Below, piece after piece: positions 8,303 through 16,725 of a stretch of 19,221 nucleotides of DNA (the first letter of the stretch is position 1; each line of letters opens with the position of its first letter). The position numbers were made by a program, and so were the translations under genes. Origin of the DNA: Acidimicrobiales bacterium (lineage in GTDB: Bacteria; Actinomycetota; Acidimicrobiia; Acidimicrobiales; Poriferisodalaceae); NCBI GenBank assembly GCA_030749275.1, contig JASMKJ010000277.1, positions 1-19,221 of the forward strand, read 5' to 3'. The notes under the pieces are model-generated. The model did not search any database. It was not told the DNA's origin and saw only the letters and a program-made list of their open reading frames with translations.

Positions 8303-8868
8303 CCGCCACGCTTATCGAACCCAGGATGAAAGTGCTCTACCGCGAGACCCTCCGGGACCAACTACAAACTCAGCTCGGGCTCGCCAACGTCATGCAGGTA
8401 CCAAAGCTAACTAAGATCGCCGTCAACTCTGGCGTAGGAGACGCGCTAGTTAACAGAGCGTTCCTAGACAGCGCGGTTGAAGACCTCACAAAGATCACCG
8501 GCCAGAAGCCGGCTATTACCCGCGCAAAGCAATCGATTGCCGGGTTCAAGCTTCGCGAAGGAAACGCGATCGGGGCAAAAGTGACCCTGCGTAACAACCG
8601 GATGTGGGAATTCTACGACCGGCTCGTAAGCCTCGCTATCCCCAGAATCCGTGACTTTCGTGGACTATCACCCCGTTCCTTCGACGGTCACGGCAATTAC
8701 ACATTTGGAGTTACCGAACAATTGATCTTCCCAGAAATCAGCTACGACTCAGTAAGCAAAATCCGAGGCATGGATATCACGCTAGTGACATCCGCCACAA
8801 ACGATGAACAGGGCCGAGCGCTACTCACGGCGCTTGGGTTTCCGTTCCGCAGTGAAGGGCAGAACTGA
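8299..8868 (+). CDS. rplE: 50S ribosomal protein L5
   Basis: L5 binds 5S rRNA and contacts P-site tRNA and S13 across the subunit interface. The GTG start at 8299 follows an extended GGGGAGGAG site (8285-8293) and gives 189 residues, slightly longer than E. coli L5 (179). Family marks are the [16 protein letters not shown] segment, [21 protein letters not shown], and the [21 protein letters not shown] block near the C terminus. The start overlaps rplX by 4 nt, and the TGA stop shares a base with the S14 ATG. Confidence 0.97.
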   Translation: MTATLIEPRMKVLYRETLRDQLQTQLGLANVMQVPKLTKIAVNSGVGDALVNRAFLDSAVEDLTKITGQKPAITRAKQSIAGFKLREGNAIGAKVTLRNNRMWEFYDRLVSLAIPRIRDFRGLSPRSFDGHGNYTFGVTEQLIFPEISYDSVSKIRGMDITLVTSATNDEQGRALLTALGFPFRSEGQN

Positions 8869-9053
8869 TGGCCAAGAAGGCTCTTCGTAACAAACAACAA
8901 CGAACCCCGAAGTTCAAGGTCCGCGGCTACACACGGTGCCGTCGCTGTGGTCGACCGCGATCCGTGTATCGCAAGTTCGGACTCTGTCGAGTATGTCTAC
9001 GCGAAATGGTTCACGCAGGGGAAATCCCAGGCGTAACCAAGGCGAGCTGGTGA
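8868..9053 (+). CDS. rpsZ: 30S ribosomal protein S14, zinc-binding (type Z)
   Basis: S14 belongs to the small-subunit head, near S3, S10 and S19. At 61 residues this is the short zinc form: cysteines C24, C27, C40 and C43 form two CxxC pairs (CRRC, CRVC) that should hold one zinc. The core [20 protein letters not shown] is typical of actinobacterial and firmicute S14Z; rpsN1 is an alternative name. Some actinobacteria also carry a zinc-free S14 elsewhere, which cannot be judged here. The ATG shares one base with the rplE stop. Confidence 0.97.
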   Translation: MAKKALRNKQQRTPKFKVRGYTRCRRCGRPRSVYRKFGLCRVCLREMVHAGEIPGVTKASW

Positions 9054-9066
9054 GGGGAGAATCACA

Positions 9067-9471
9067 ATGACAATGACCGACCCAATCGCCGACATGCTTA
9101 CCCGTGTGCGCAACGCACATCAGGGATACAAGGACCACGTAGAGATGCCTTCCTCCAAACTGAAGGAATCCCTAGCAGCCATATTGAAAGCGGAAGGCTA
9201 CATCGCCGACTTTCAGACGGCCGATGCCGCTGATCGCCCCGGTCAAACCCTTTCGATCCAACTCAAATACACCCCAGACCGGAGCCGCACCATTTCGGGT
9301 TTGAAAAGAATCTCGAAGCCAGGTCTTCGGGTGTACACCAAGTCCGACAGCGTCCCCCGAGTTCTCGGCGGGCTAGGCATAGCCGTTCTATCGACCAGTA
9401 AAGGCCTAATGACTGACAGAGAAGCCCGCCGCAACCATATCGGTGGCGAAGTGCTCTGTTATGTCTGGTAG
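9067..9471 (+). CDS. rpsH: 30S ribosomal protein S8
   Basis: S8 is a primary 16S rRNA-binding protein of the body and, in E. coli, the translational repressor of the spc operon by binding near rplE. The protein is 134 residues. It opens [17 protein letters not shown] and ends with the diagnostic [20 protein letters not shown] and GEVLCYVW segments. ATG 9067 is preceded by GGGGAG (9054-9059); ATG 9073 is an in-frame alternative that would remove two residues. The gap from rpsZ is 13 nt. I did not recognise an S8-binding-site copy on the mRNA. Confidence 0.97.
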   Translation: MTMTDPIADMLTRVRNAHQGYKDHVEMPSSKLKESLAAILKAEGYIADFQTADAADRPGQTLSIQLKYTPDRSRTISGLKRISKPGLRVYTKSDSVPRVLGGLGIAVLSTSKGLMTDREARRNHIGGEVLCYVW

Positions 9472-9480
9472 GAGACACGC

Positions 9481-10020
9481 ATGTCACGAGTAGGCAACGC
9501 CCCAATTGCAGTCCCAGATGGACTTTCCGTTGAAGTTTCGGCGAGTACCGTCAAGGTTTCTGGAAGCCAAGGAGAACTGACCCAAGAGATGCCAGAAGGT
9601 ATCGAAGTTGAGGTCCAAGATTCGGTAATAACTGTCAGCCGAACCGATGACACACGACAACAACGCTCTCTTCACGGCCTCGCCCGAGCACTCGTCAACA
9701 ACATGGTCGAAGGTGTCGCCAACGGCTTCATGAAAGAACTCAACATCGTCGGTGTGGGCTACCGAGCTCAAGCTAAAGGAAGCGACGCATTGGAGTTAGC
9801 GCTCGGCTTTAGCCACTCAGTCAAGGTGGACGCCCCAGAGGGCATCACCTTTGAAGTACCCGAACCAACGATTATCAAAGTTTCAGGGATCGACAAACAA
9901 CTTGTCGGACAAGTAGCAGCTGACATTCGGGCCCTCAAAAAGCCCGAACCTTACAAAGGCAAAGGAATCAGATACGTCGACGAACATGTGATCCGCAAAG
10001 CCGGTAAGGCCGCGAAGTAG
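9481..10020 (+). CDS. rplF: 50S ribosomal protein L6
   Basis: L6 is a two-domain protein near the factor-binding region of the 50S subunit (sarcin-ricin loop). The 179-residue length is normal. It starts [19 protein letters not shown], and the second domain carries the signature [22 protein letters not shown] near the C terminus (about residues 157-178). Spacing to rpsH is 9 nt and to rplR 8 nt. Nothing unusual was noticed. Confidence 0.97.
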   Translation: MSRVGNAPIAVPDGLSVEVSASTVKVSGSQGELTQEMPEGIEVEVQDSVITVSRTDDTRQQRSLHGLARALVNNMVEGVANGFMKELNIVGVGYRAQAKGSDALELALGFSHSVKVDAPEGITFEVPEPTIIKVSGIDKQLVGQVAADIRALKKPEPYKGKGIRYVDEHVIRKAGKAAK

Positions 10021-10028
10021 GTATTGAC

Positions 10029-10382
10029 ATGACATCACGAAGCGCCCAACGCCAACGCCGCCAACTTCGAGTTCGCAAGAAGATCAATGGCACCACCAGC
10101 CGTCCACGGCTGAGCGTCTTCAGATCCAATCGACACATCTCAGCCCAAATTGTTGACGACGAGAATGGTCGAACTGTTGTCGCAGCCTCGACCTCAGAAG
10201 CAGACCTGCGCAGTAACGCCACGAGCAACAAAGAAGCCGCCGCCAAAGTGGGTCAGCTATTGGCCGAACGTGCCCAAGCAGCAGGCGTTGAATCAGTTGT
10301 ATTTGACCGCGGAGGAAACAAATATCACGGCCGTGTAGCGGCCCTTGCCGACGCAGCCCGCGCCGCCGGGCTGAAGTTTTAG
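10029..10382 (+). CDS. rplR: 50S ribosomal protein L18
   Basis: L18 binds 5S rRNA together with L5 and attaches it to the central protuberance. The 117-residue protein has the basic N terminus ([15 protein letters not shown]), the [19 protein letters not shown] segment (about 24-42) and the C-terminal [26 protein letters not shown] region, as in other bacterial L18 proteins. It lies 8 nt after rplF and 9 nt before rpsE; an AGGAG sequence at 10381-10384 overlaps its end and serves rpsE. Confidence 0.96.
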   Translation: MTSRSAQRQRRQLRVRKKINGTTSRPRLSVFRSNRHISAQIVDDENGRTVVAASTSEADLRSNATSNKEAAAKVGQLLAERAQAAGVESVVFDRGGNKYHGRVAALADAARAAGLKF

Positions 10383-10391
10383 GAGCTGACC

Positions 10392-11048
10392 ATGACGGAT
10401 GCAAAAGACAATCAAAATCGCCGAAACGATGACCGCGGTAACCGCCGTCGAGACGATCGCCGTCGCGACGACAACCCGCGCAACAGCGGGGATGACGGAC
10501 TTCGAGAGTCAAGAGTGATTGACATCAATCGAGTGGCCAAAGTCTCGAAGGGCGGTCGCCGGTTCTCCTTCACGGCACTGGTGGTGATCGGCGACGGAGC
10601 AGGCCAAGTAGGTCTCGGTTACGGAAAAGCAAAAGAAGTTCCGCTCGCCATTCAAAAGGGCACCGAAGAAGCAAAAAAGAACTTGTTCCGGGTACCACTC
10701 GCCGGATCAACCATCGTTCACCCGATTCTCGGCGAAATGGGTGCAGGTCGCGTTCTCCTCAAACCAGCGGCCCCCGGTACTGGAGTCATTGCAGGGGGAG
10801 CAGCCCGCGCCATTCTCGAAGAAGCCGGCATCAACGACGTCTTGGCGAAATCTCTCGGATCGTCGAATCACATCAACGTTGCCAAGGCCACAATTCAAGG
10901 CTTACAAGGTTTGAAACGCCCTGACGAAATCGCAGCACTACGGGGCCTTTCGGCAGAAGAATGCATACCCGCCGCGCTATTGGCCGCATATCGAGAATCA
11001 GAACGACAAGCCCTCCAGCCCAAAACCGCTGCAGAGGTATCTTCATGA
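10392..11048 (+). CDS. rpsE: 30S ribosomal protein S5
   Basis: S5 is part of the mRNA-entry helicase and affects decoding fidelity. The 218-residue protein has a 40-residue N-terminal extension of alternating Arg/Asp/Asn (for example [14 protein letters not shown]). The conserved double-stranded-RNA-binding-type domain follows ([22 protein letters not shown] about 49-70, [15 protein letters not shown]), then the second domain with [15 protein letters not shown] and [14 protein letters not shown]. Charged N-terminal extensions on S5 are common in actinobacteria. The stop overlaps the rpmD start as ATGA. Confidence 0.97.
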   Translation: MTDAKDNQNRRNDDRGNRRRDDRRRDDNPRNSGDDGLRESRVIDINRVAKVSKGGRRFSFTALVVIGDGAGQVGLGYGKAKEVPLAIQKGTEEAKKNLFRVPLAGSTIVHPILGEMGAGRVLLKPAAPGTGVIAGGAARAILEEAGINDVLAKSLGSSNHINVAKATIQGLQGLKRPDEIAALRGLSAEECIPAALLAAYRESERQALQPKTAAEVSS

Positions 11049-11224
11049 GCGATTTAGTAGTCAAACAAGTACGTTCAGCGATTGGTTCGAAACCAAAGCA
11101 TCGCGGAACTCTCCGAGCTCTGGGCCTGGGCCGTATAGGCAAGACCAACACATTGCCCGACCGCCCCGAGATAAGAGGGATGATCCACAAAGTCGCTCAC
11201 CTCATCGACGTCCAAGAAAGCTGA
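11045..11224 (+). CDS. rpmD: 50S ribosomal protein L30
   Basis: L30 is a small 50S protein. ATG 11045 overlaps the rpsE stop by 4 nt and gives 59 residues, the usual bacterial size. The frame is open upstream only through rpsE codons. The sequence shows the family pattern: [29 protein letters not shown] (about residues 6-34), then the [16 protein letters not shown] helix that precedes the C terminus. rplO begins 10 nt later. Confidence 0.96.
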   Translation: MSDLVVKQVRSAIGSKPKHRGTLRALGLGRIGKTNTLPDRPEIRGMIHKVAHLIDVQES

Positions 11225-11234
11225 AGAAGTAGCA

Positions 11235-11726
11235 ATGCTGAAACCACACGACCTACAACCCGCCCCTGGCTCCAAGAAACGACCCAAGAGGGTAGGCCGC
11301 GGCATTGCAGGCAAAGGAGGTAAGACAGCAGGACGCGGAATGAAAGGCACCAAAGCGCGCAGCAAAGTTCCTGTTTGGTACGAAGGTGGACAATTACCAC
11401 TTCAACGCCGCCTCCCCAAGATGAAAGGCTTCACCAACCCTTTCAGAGTCGAATACCAGCCGATCAACCTAGACACAATCGCCGATTCAGAACTCAACGA
11501 TGTCACCCCCGAAGCGCTTCTCAAGAAGGGGCTGGTCGCCAAGGGAGCAATGGTGAAAGTCCTCGGGCGCGGCGAAATCGACCGTCCGGTAACCGTGAAA
11601 GCTCACGCCGTGTCAAAAAGCGCGGAAGCTGCGATCACAGCTGCAGGAGGTACCGTTGAGATTCTTCCGCCTACATTTAAGGGACCGCGTCCACCCGCAC
11701 GCGGCAACCAGCACACCAACCGATAA
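11235..11726 (+). CDS. rplO: 50S ribosomal protein L15
   Basis: L15 is a late-assembly 50S protein with a long glycine/arginine-rich N-terminal arm. The 163 residues are a little longer than E. coli L15 (144). The arm includes KRPKRVGRGIAGKGGKTAGRG (split here into KRPKRVGRG and IAGKGGKTAGRG, about residues 15-35), followed by GGQLPLQRRLPKMKGF. The globular domain contains KAHAVSKSAEAAITAAGGTV, the usual signature region. secY follows after 12 nt, the standard order at the end of the spc block. Confidence 0.96.
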   Translation: MLKPHDLQPAPGSKKRPKRVGRGIAGKGGKTAGRGMKGTKARSKVPVWYEGGQLPLQRRLPKMKGFTNPFRVEYQPINLDTIADSELNDVTPEALLKKGLVAKGAMVKVLGRGEIDRPVTVKAHAVSKSAEAAITAAGGTVEILPPTFKGPRPPARGNQHTNR

Positions 11727-11738
11727 ACGAGGTTCACC

Positions 11739-13061
11739 TTGCTCGGGAGTATGCGCAACATATTTCGTGTCCCAGATCTTCGAGTAAAGATCTTGTTCAC
11801 CATCGCGATCCTCGGCGCATATCGCCTCGGATCCCAAGTGCCCGTTCCCGGCATTGATTTCGACGCGATTCTTTCCCTACGGGAACAAGCTGACCAAACG
11901 GGCGGCGTGCTTGCTCTTCTAAACCTGTTTTCGGGTGGAGCGTTGACCAACTTCGCGATTTTCGCTCTTGGGATCATGCCGTACATCACTGCGTCCATCA
12001 TCATCCAGATTTTGACTGTCGCTATCCCCCGCCTAGAACAACTTCAACAACAAGGAGCGGTGGGCCAACGAAAGATAACTCAGTACACCCGCTACTTGAC
12101 ACTTGCCATTGCCTTCATCCAGGCGACCGGCATCACCTTTATTTTCGGTCGTGGTCAAGGTACAGCTCTGGGAAACACGAGCGCAGTCATCGTTATCCCT
12201 GACTTCACCTTCCCCCGTGTGTCATTAGTCATCCTTTCCCTCACAGCGGGAACAGCCCTTCTCATGTGGATGGGCGAACTAATTAGCCAACGCGGCGTCG
12301 GAAACGGCATGTCATTGCTGATCTTTGCTTCAGTGGTGTCAACGATTCCGTTCGACGGGGCCCGCTTACGAGCGGTCGAAGGGAACTTCTACCTAGCGGC
12401 GGCGATCTTCGTTGCTATAGCCATGATGGTCGCGATCATTTTCATCGAGCAAGGACAACGGCGCATTCCAGTCCAATTCTCGAAACGCCAAGTCGGTAGG
12501 AAGATGTACGGAGGCCAAAACACCTACATCCCCCTGAAGGTCAACCAGTCCGGCGTTATCCCGGTGATTTTCGCAAGCTCGATTCTCTTCTTGCCGGTTT
12601 TGTTATCCAACGTCGCGAATTGGGGTTGGTTGCAGACTTTCATAAACGACTACCTCACTCAACCAGACAGCATCGTCTACATCCTGTTCTTCGGCATGTT
12701 GATCGTCGGCTTCGCATACTTCTACACAGCGATCTCGTTTGATCCGGTACGGCAAGCCGACAACATCCGTAAACAAGGTGGCTTCGTACCGGGAGTACGC
12801 CCTGGACCACAGACTGAGCGCTACCTAGCCAGAATCCTCAATCGGATTACCTTGCCGGGAGCACTCTTCATCGCGTTCGTCGCACTTATCCCGACGGTTC
12901 TCTTGTCCCTGACCAGCGACCTAGGCGCGATGGGTGGCGGAGGAGCAGCTATCGGCTTTGGCGGCGTGTCGATTCTCATCGCGGCAGGGGTAGCTCTGGA
13001 AACGATGAAGCAGGTGGACAGCCAGCTGCTCCAACGTAACTATGAGGGTTTCCTCAAGTAA
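11739..13061 (+). CDS. secY: Preprotein translocase channel subunit SecY
   Basis: SecY is the membrane channel of the Sec translocon, working with SecE, SecG and the ATPase SecA. The 440-residue length is normal. I can follow about ten hydrophobic segments; the first is near residues 17-36, followed by the plug region with GGALTNFAIFALGIMPYITASI (split: GGALTNFAIFAL, GIMPYITASI; 66-87). The conserved loop RKQGGFVPGVRPG is at 344-356. The likely start is TTG 11739, with GAGG at 11729-11732 six nucleotides upstream. It gives ML-x-x-M-R-N-I-F-R-V-P-D-L-R, which matches actinobacterial SecY starts. ATG 11751 is an alternative, but its GGGAG is too close. Confidence 0.96.
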   Translation: MLGSMRNIFRVPDLRVKILFTIAILGAYRLGSQVPVPGIDFDAILSLREQADQTGGVLALLNLFSGGALTNFAIFALGIMPYITASIIIQILTVAIPRLEQLQQQGAVGQRKITQYTRYLTLAIAFIQATGITFIFGRGQGTALGNTSAVIVIPDFTFPRVSLVILSLTAGTALLMWMGELISQRGVGNGMSLLIFASVVSTIPFDGARLRAVEGNFYLAAAIFVAIAMMVAIIFIEQGQRRIPVQFSKRQVGRKMYGGQNTYIPLKVNQSGVIPVIFASSILFLPVLLSNVANWGWLQTFINDYLTQPDSIVYILFFGMLIVGFAYFYTAISFDPVRQADNIRKQGGFVPGVRPGPQTERYLARILNRITLPGALFIAFVALIPTVLLSLTSDLGAMGGGGAAIGFGGVSILIAAGVALETMKQVDSQLLQRNYEGFLK

Positions 13062-13076
13062 CCCGGGACACCTGCA

Positions 13077-13631
13077 ATGATTCGACTCGTGATCTTAGGG
13101 AAACAAGGCGCTGGGAAAGGCACTCAATGTGCACTCTTGGTTGAGCACTACGGAATCCCCCACATCTCCACTGGCGACATGCTCCGAGCCGCGGTCGCCG
13201 AAGGCACCGAGCTGGGTCTGCAAGCAAAGACAGTAATGGAAGCTGGAGACCTGGTATCCGACGATCTCATCTTGGGCATTGTTCAGGAACGCCTTGGGCA
13301 ATCGGATGTTGACAGTGGTTTCTTGCTGGACGGCTTTCCTCGAACCGACGCCCAAGCCCAAGGTCTAATGGAAATGCTGGCACCATCCGATATTGATGTT
13401 GCTATCAATATTGAAGTTCCCGATGATGTGGTGACCCAAAGAATGCGTGCGCGCGGCCGAGACGATGATTCACCTGAGGCGATTAAACGACGATTAGAGC
13501 TCTACCAAGCAGAGACTGCACCGCTGCTGGATTTTTACTCTTCTCAAGGCATTTTGGTGTCAGTAGACGGCCTGGGAACCGAAAAAGAGGTACAAGACCG
13601 AATCGTTGACGCAATTGAAAGTAGACGTTGA
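13077..13631 (+). CDS. adk: Adenylate kinase (short form)
   Basis: Adenylate kinase interconverts ATP + AMP and 2 ADP in the cytoplasm. The 184-residue protein has the P-loop GKQGAGKGT at 8-16 (the usual GPPG is GKQG here), the AMP-binding HISTGDMLRAAV region, the DGFPRT motif, and Arg-rich catalytic residues in the RMRARGR segment. It is the short form: there is no inserted zinc-finger LID (no C-x2-C pairs), as in many actinobacteria. It lies 15 nt after secY, as usual. What follows is unusual: map and infA, common next genes, are missing, and a 142-nt structured gap leads to rpmJ. Confidence 0.97.
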   Translation: MIRLVILGKQGAGKGTQCALLVEHYGIPHISTGDMLRAAVAEGTELGLQAKTVMEAGDLVSDDLILGIVQERLGQSDVDSGFLLDGFPRTDAQAQGLMEMLAPSDIDVAINIEVPDDVVTQRMRARGRDDDSPEAIKRRLELYQAETAPLLDFYSSQGILVSVDGLGTEKEVQDRIVDAIESRR

Positions 13632-13773
13632 CTATGGAACTGAGATTGGTGCCTGAGGCGGCTGCCGGTATGCTCTTTCTTCGGCTTGTTGGTCGATCCA
13701 GCAACGCCGCGTCCGCACTCGGCCACACTATTGAGGTGTCATGCACCTCGTGGCCCCAGCACCAGGTATCCAA
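13632..13773 (+). promoter_or_regulatory. Structured region between adk and rpmJ; candidate leader of the alpha block
   Basis: This 142-nt segment is too short for infA or map, and no fragment of either is recognisable. As + strand RNA it can form three neighbouring hairpins: 13664-13668 with 13681-13685 (5 pairs, one G-U, 12-nt loop); immediately adjacent, 13686-13692 with 13698-13704 (7 pairs, one G-U); and a larger one in which GGCCAC 13721-13726 pairs with GTGGCC 13750-13755 and GAGGTG 13733-13738 pairs with CACCTC 13744-13749, leaving a one-sided 6-nt bulge. No T-run follows. A weak promoter match, TTGGTG 13646-13651 and TATGCT 13669-13674 with a 17-nt spacer, lies at the front. In E. 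coli and Bacillus, S4 represses translation through leaders; rpsD is in this block. Binding partner and promoter are inference. Confidence 0.5.
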
Positions 13774-13887
13774 ATGAAGGTCCGACCCAGCGTTAAAAAG
13801 ATCTGTGATAAGTGTCGAGTCATTCGGCGTCACGGTCGAATTCGCGTGATCTGTCCTAATCCGCGACACAAGCAGCGACAGGGATAG
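13774..13887 (+). CDS. rpmJ: 50S ribosomal protein L36
   Basis: L36 is the smallest 50S protein and binds 23S rRNA late in assembly. The 37-residue reading frame starts [14 protein letters not shown] and ends at TAG 13885-13887. It is the zinc-binding form: C11, C14, C27 and H32 are the four ligands. The assignment is clear despite its small size. There is only a weak AGG (13764-13766) upstream of the ATG, and the strong hairpin at 13721-13755 ends 18 nt before the start, so initiation could be structure-controlled. rpsM follows after 12 nt. Confidence 0.96.
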   Translation: MKVRPSVKKICDKCRVIRRHGRIRVICPNPRHKQRQG

Positions 13888-13899
13888 GAGTTATTGGAT

Positions 13900-14277
13900 A
13901 TGGCCCGTATTGCAGGTGTAGACATCCCCAGAGAAAAACGAGTCGAGGTAGCCCTCACATATATCTATGGGATCGGGCGTACCAGATCTTCAGATATATG
14001 CGAAGCCCTCAACATCGGTCGGGCCACGCGTGTCCGCGACCTCACGGACGAGGAAATTGTCAAAGTACGCAACTTCATTGATGAGAACTACACCGTTGAG
14101 GGAGATCTCCGAAGAGATGTAGCTCAAGACATAAAACGCAAAATCGAAATTGGCTGCTTCCAAGGAATCCGCCACCGACGCGGCCTACCGGTGCGAGGGC
14201 AGCGCACCCACACCAACGCTCGTACTCGAAAAGGACCACGAAAGACAGTCGCAGGCAAGAAAAAGGTCCTCAAGTGA
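13900..14277 (+). CDS. rpsM: 30S ribosomal protein S13
   Basis: S13 lies in the small-subunit head and contacts the P-site tRNA, S19 and L5. I take ATG 13900 rather than in-frame TTG 13894: AGGAG at 13886-13890 is 9 nt from the ATG but only 3 nt from the TTG, and the family begins [26 protein letters not shown]. This gives 125 residues. The helix-turn-helix-like part carries [15 protein letters not shown]; the C-terminal tail has the signature [20 protein letters not shown] (99-118). Confidence 0.97.
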   Translation: MARIAGVDIPREKRVEVALTYIYGIGRTRSSDICEALNIGRATRVRDLTDEEIVKVRNFIDENYTVEGDLRRDVAQDIKRKIEIGCFQGIRHRRGLPVRGQRTHTNARTRKGPRKTVAGKKKVLK

Positions 14278-14309
14278 CCGCCGGCCACGAAACGGACTGA
14301 AAGAAGACC

Positions 14310-14705
14310 ATGGCCAATCCCCAACCAGCACGGCGTCCCCGCCGCAAAGAACGCAAGAATGTCGGACATGGTGTCGCGCACATCAAGAGTTCTTTCAATA
14401 ACACCATTATTAGCTTTAGTGACCAAAAGGGGAACATTGTTTCGTGGGCTTCGGCGGGCAACGTTGGGTTCAAAGGGTCAAGGAAGTCCACGCCCTTCGC
14501 AGCGCAACAAGCTGCAGAACAAGCAGCGCGTAAAGCCATGGAACATGGAGTTCGCCGAGTAGATGTCCAAGTCAAAGGTCCTGGTTCAGGGAGAGAAACT
14601 GCGATTCGTTCAATACAGAACACCGGCATAGAAATCACTGGTATCAAGGACATGACCCCGGTACCCCATAACGGCTGTCGGCCACCTAAGCGGCGGAGGG
14701 TCTGA
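14310..14705 (+). CDS. rpsK: 30S ribosomal protein S11
   Basis: S11 forms part of the platform of the small subunit and lines the mRNA exit region with S7. The 131-residue protein has a basic N terminus ([10 protein letters not shown]), then [21 protein letters not shown], the [21 protein letters not shown] signature (split: [21 protein letters not shown]), and the diagnostic C terminus [15 protein letters not shown]. The ATG follows a purine-rich AAAGAAGA stretch (14300-14307). The 32-nt spacer from rpsM holds nothing else that I recognise. rpsD starts 3 nt after the stop. Confidence 0.97.
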   Translation: MANPQPARRPRRKERKNVGHGVAHIKSSFNNTIISFSDQKGNIVSWASAGNVGFKGSRKSTPFAAQQAAEQAARKAMEHGVRRVDVQVKGPGSGRETAIRSIQNTGIEITGIKDMTPVPHNGCRPPKRRRV

Positions 14706-14708
14706 GAT

Positions 14709-15326
14709 ATGGCGCGTTACACCGGACCCAAAGCACGAGTATCCCGACGTTTAGGAATCAACGTCTGGGGAACCTCAGGTGAGACCAAAGCCTTGGATAA
14801 AAGGCCGTACCCGCCGGGTGAACACGGCCGCGGGCGCAGGCGCAGTCAGAACTCCGAGTACTTGGTCCAGTTACAAGAAAAACAAAAGGCGCGCTTTACC
14901 TACGGCATTACTGAAAAGCAGTTCCGAAATACTTATGTTGAAGCGGCAAAACAGCGAGGTGTTACAGGCGAGAACCTATTGCGCCTCCTTGAACTCAGGC
15001 TTGACAACATTGTGTATCGCGCCGGGTGGGCGGCTACTCGCCCGCAAGCCCGTCAGTTCGTGAGTCACGGACATATCAATGTCAACGGTCGACGGGTCAA
15101 CGTGCCCAGCTTCCGTGCCCGCAAAGGTGATGTGATTGAGTTGCGGCCCAAAGCCCGTGAAATCGTCACTATCCGATGGAATCTCGATGTCCTCGATCGC
15201 GCCGCACCGATGTGGCTCGATGCTGGCGATGGTGGTCAACAAGTCACCGTTCGAGAACTCCCAACGCGCGAACAAATCGAAATACCTGTTCGCGAGCAAC
15301 TCATTGTTGAGTTGTACAGCAAGTAG
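14709..15326 (+). CDS. rpsD: 30S ribosomal protein S4
   Basis: S4 is a primary 16S rRNA-binding protein that nucleates 30S assembly; in E. coli it represses the alpha operon and in Bacillus its own gene. The 205-residue protein begins MARYTGPKARVSRRLG and lacks the N-terminal zinc cysteines (C-minus form). The S4 RNA-binding domain includes LELRLDNIVYRAGWAATRPQARQ and HGHINVNGRRVNVPSF (split blocks, about 94-138). It sits inside the alpha block in the actinobacterial position, 26 nt before rpoA. By analogy, S4 is the first candidate ligand for the structured segment ahead of rpmJ. Confidence 0.97.
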   Translation: MARYTGPKARVSRRLGINVWGTSGETKALDKRPYPPGEHGRGRRRSQNSEYLVQLQEKQKARFTYGITEKQFRNTYVEAAKQRGVTGENLLRLLELRLDNIVYRAGWAATRPQARQFVSHGHINVNGRRVNVPSFRARKGDVIELRPKAREIVTIRWNLDVLDRAAPMWLDAGDGGQQVTVRELPTREQIEIPVREQLIVELYSK

Positions 15327-15352
15327 TCCACCCTCGGTCAAATGGAGATATT

Positions 15353-16315
15353 GTGAGCATGCTCACCATGCAGCGCCCAACAGTTGAAGCCCTCGGAGAA
15401 GAGCAGGATAACCGTCAGCGATTTGCTATCGGTCCTCTTGAACCAGGCTTTGGTCACACCATCGGTAATTCCCTGCGACGCACCCTGCTGTCGTCGGTGC
15501 CTGGTGCGGCAATCACTCAGGTGAAGTTCGACGGAGAAGAGGCCCTTCATGAATTCGCGACGATCGAAGGTGTTGTCGAAGATGTCACTGACCTCATCCT
15601 GAACCTGAAAGACATCGTCCTTACTTGCGAAAGTGACGAAGCGGTCGCTGTGCGTGTTGACGCATCCGGCGCCTGTGACCTCACCGCTGGCGACTTCGAT
15701 TGGGGTGCCGAGGTTGAATGCATCAACCCGGAACTCCACATAGCAACGCTCAGTAAAGGTGGACGACTTGGAGTTGATCTCACTATCCAACAAGGACGCG
15801 GCTACCTGTCATCGGAAAATCAGGACAGTAGTGCAACGATCGGAGTCATCCCTATTGATGCTCTGTTTAGTCCGGTGCGTCGAGTATCACTCGAAGTAGA
15901 GCCAACCCGAGTTGAACAATCGACAAATTTCGACCGCCTGATTCTGGACATCGATACCGATGGAGCCATGAGTCCGCGAGATGCACTTGCTTCTGCTGGG
16001 GACACACTGCGGACCCTTGTCGGGCTCGTGGCGGATATGAGCGAGGAACCGTTGGGGTTAGAGATCCAAGAAATCGCAATCGTGGAGACCACTTCCCCAG
16101 AACTCGAACTCCCGATTGAAGATTTAGATCTGAGTGAGCGGCCCCGCAACTGCCTCAAGCGAGGCCAAGTCAACAGTATCGGTGAGCTTCTCGAAAAGAG
16201 CATTGATGATCTAATGGCGATAACGAATTTCGGTCAAAAATCACTTGACGAGGTCATCCAAAAACTTGATGAGCGGGGGCTAGCGCTCAAAGGTATGACC
16301 CCCACGATTCAATAG
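15353..16315 (+). CDS. rpoA: RNA polymerase alpha subunit
   Basis: The alpha dimer nucleates assembly of RNA polymerase, and its C-terminal domain binds UP elements and activators. The 320-residue protein has both domains. The N-terminal domain includes [20 protein letters not shown] (32-51). The C-terminal domain begins near 255 with [15 protein letters not shown] (266-280) and carries Arg263, which aligns with E. coli Arg265, the main DNA contact. I use GTG 15353, with GGAG at 15344-15347; in-frame ATG 15359 is a possible alternative that would remove two residues. The gene order rpsD-rpoA-rplQ is standard. Confidence 0.97.
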   Translation: MSMLTMQRPTVEALGEEQDNRQRFAIGPLEPGFGHTIGNSLRRTLLSSVPGAAITQVKFDGEEALHEFATIEGVVEDVTDLILNLKDIVLTCESDEAVAVRVDASGACDLTAGDFDWGAEVECINPELHIATLSKGGRLGVDLTIQQGRGYLSSENQDSSATIGVIPIDALFSPVRRVSLEVEPTRVEQSTNFDRLILDIDTDGAMSPRDALASAGDTLRTLVGLVADMSEEPLGLEIQEIAIVETTSPELELPIEDLDLSERPRNCLKRGQVNSIGELLEKSIDDLMAITNFGQKSLDEVIQKLDERGLALKGMTPTIQ

Positions 16316-16325
16316 GAGCAACCTG

Positions 16326-16694
16326 ATGCCAACTCCGAAGAAGGGTCGCCGCCTCGGCGGCAGTTCAAGTCACCAACGTTCGATGATGGCTAATCTCGCC
16401 GCGTCGCTGTTCGCAGCCGAAGCCATCGAAACCACCGAAGCAAAAGCTAAGGCGCTCCGCCCATACGCGGAAAAGCTAATCACGAAAGCAAAGAAAGCCA
16501 GCGCTGGGTCCAACAGTCTTCACCGGCACCGGCAACTCGTCTCAAGCCTTAACGGTGACCAAGAAATGGCACAAAAACTCATTGATGAAATTGGACCTAG
16601 GTATGAAGATCGGCCAGGCGGATATACCAGAATCCTCAAATTGGGCCCTCGCCAAGGTGACAACGCCCCCATGGCGCTCATCGAGTTGGTCTGA
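16326..16694 (+). CDS. rplQ: 50S ribosomal protein L17
   Basis: L17 is a 50S protein near the tunnel exit. The 122-residue protein opens [20 protein letters not shown], as in other actinobacteria, followed by the signature [20 protein letters not shown] (about 23-42) and the C-terminal [22 protein letters not shown] region. It closes the ribosomal run. No hairpin-plus-T terminator follows; the next ORF on the same strand begins 20 nt later, so transcription probably reads on. Confidence 0.97.
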   Translation: MPTPKKGRRLGGSSSHQRSMMANLAASLFAAEAIETTEAKAKALRPYAEKLITKAKKASAGSNSLHRHRQLVSSLNGDQEMAQKLIDEIGPRYEDRPGGYTRILKLGPRQGDNAPMALIELV

Positions 16695-16705
16695 TTCCTA
16701 TCTAG

Positions 16706-16725
16706 AATTCGGCTATGCCGGAATT
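16706..16725 (+). repeat. Imperfect hairpin spanning the start codon of the RraA-like gene
   Basis: AATTCGGC at 16706-16713 pairs with GCCG 16717-16720 and AATT 16722-16725, leaving G16721 bulged and a TAT triloop (8 pairs). The start codon ATG (16715-16717) lies in the loop and first pair. The 11-base core CGGCTATGCCG is identical to the tip of the last hairpin before rplC (2400-2410), including the position of the single-base bulge. The stem is short and may be fortuitous. Confidence 0.35.

Noticed and set aside
9375..9385. A near copy (10 of 11 bases, other strand) of the CGGCTATGCCG core inside rpsH.
   Set aside because: It falls in conserved S8 codons (G-I-A-V) without flanking complementarity, so chance is sufficient.
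13634..13777. A 47-codon open frame right after adk whose stop overlaps the rpmJ start (ATGA).
   Set aside because: It begins 2 nt after adk with no ribosome-binding site, resembles no family I know (not IF-1, not methionine aminopeptidase), and overlaps the hairpins. A leader RNA explains the region better, though a coupled small leader peptide is not excluded.
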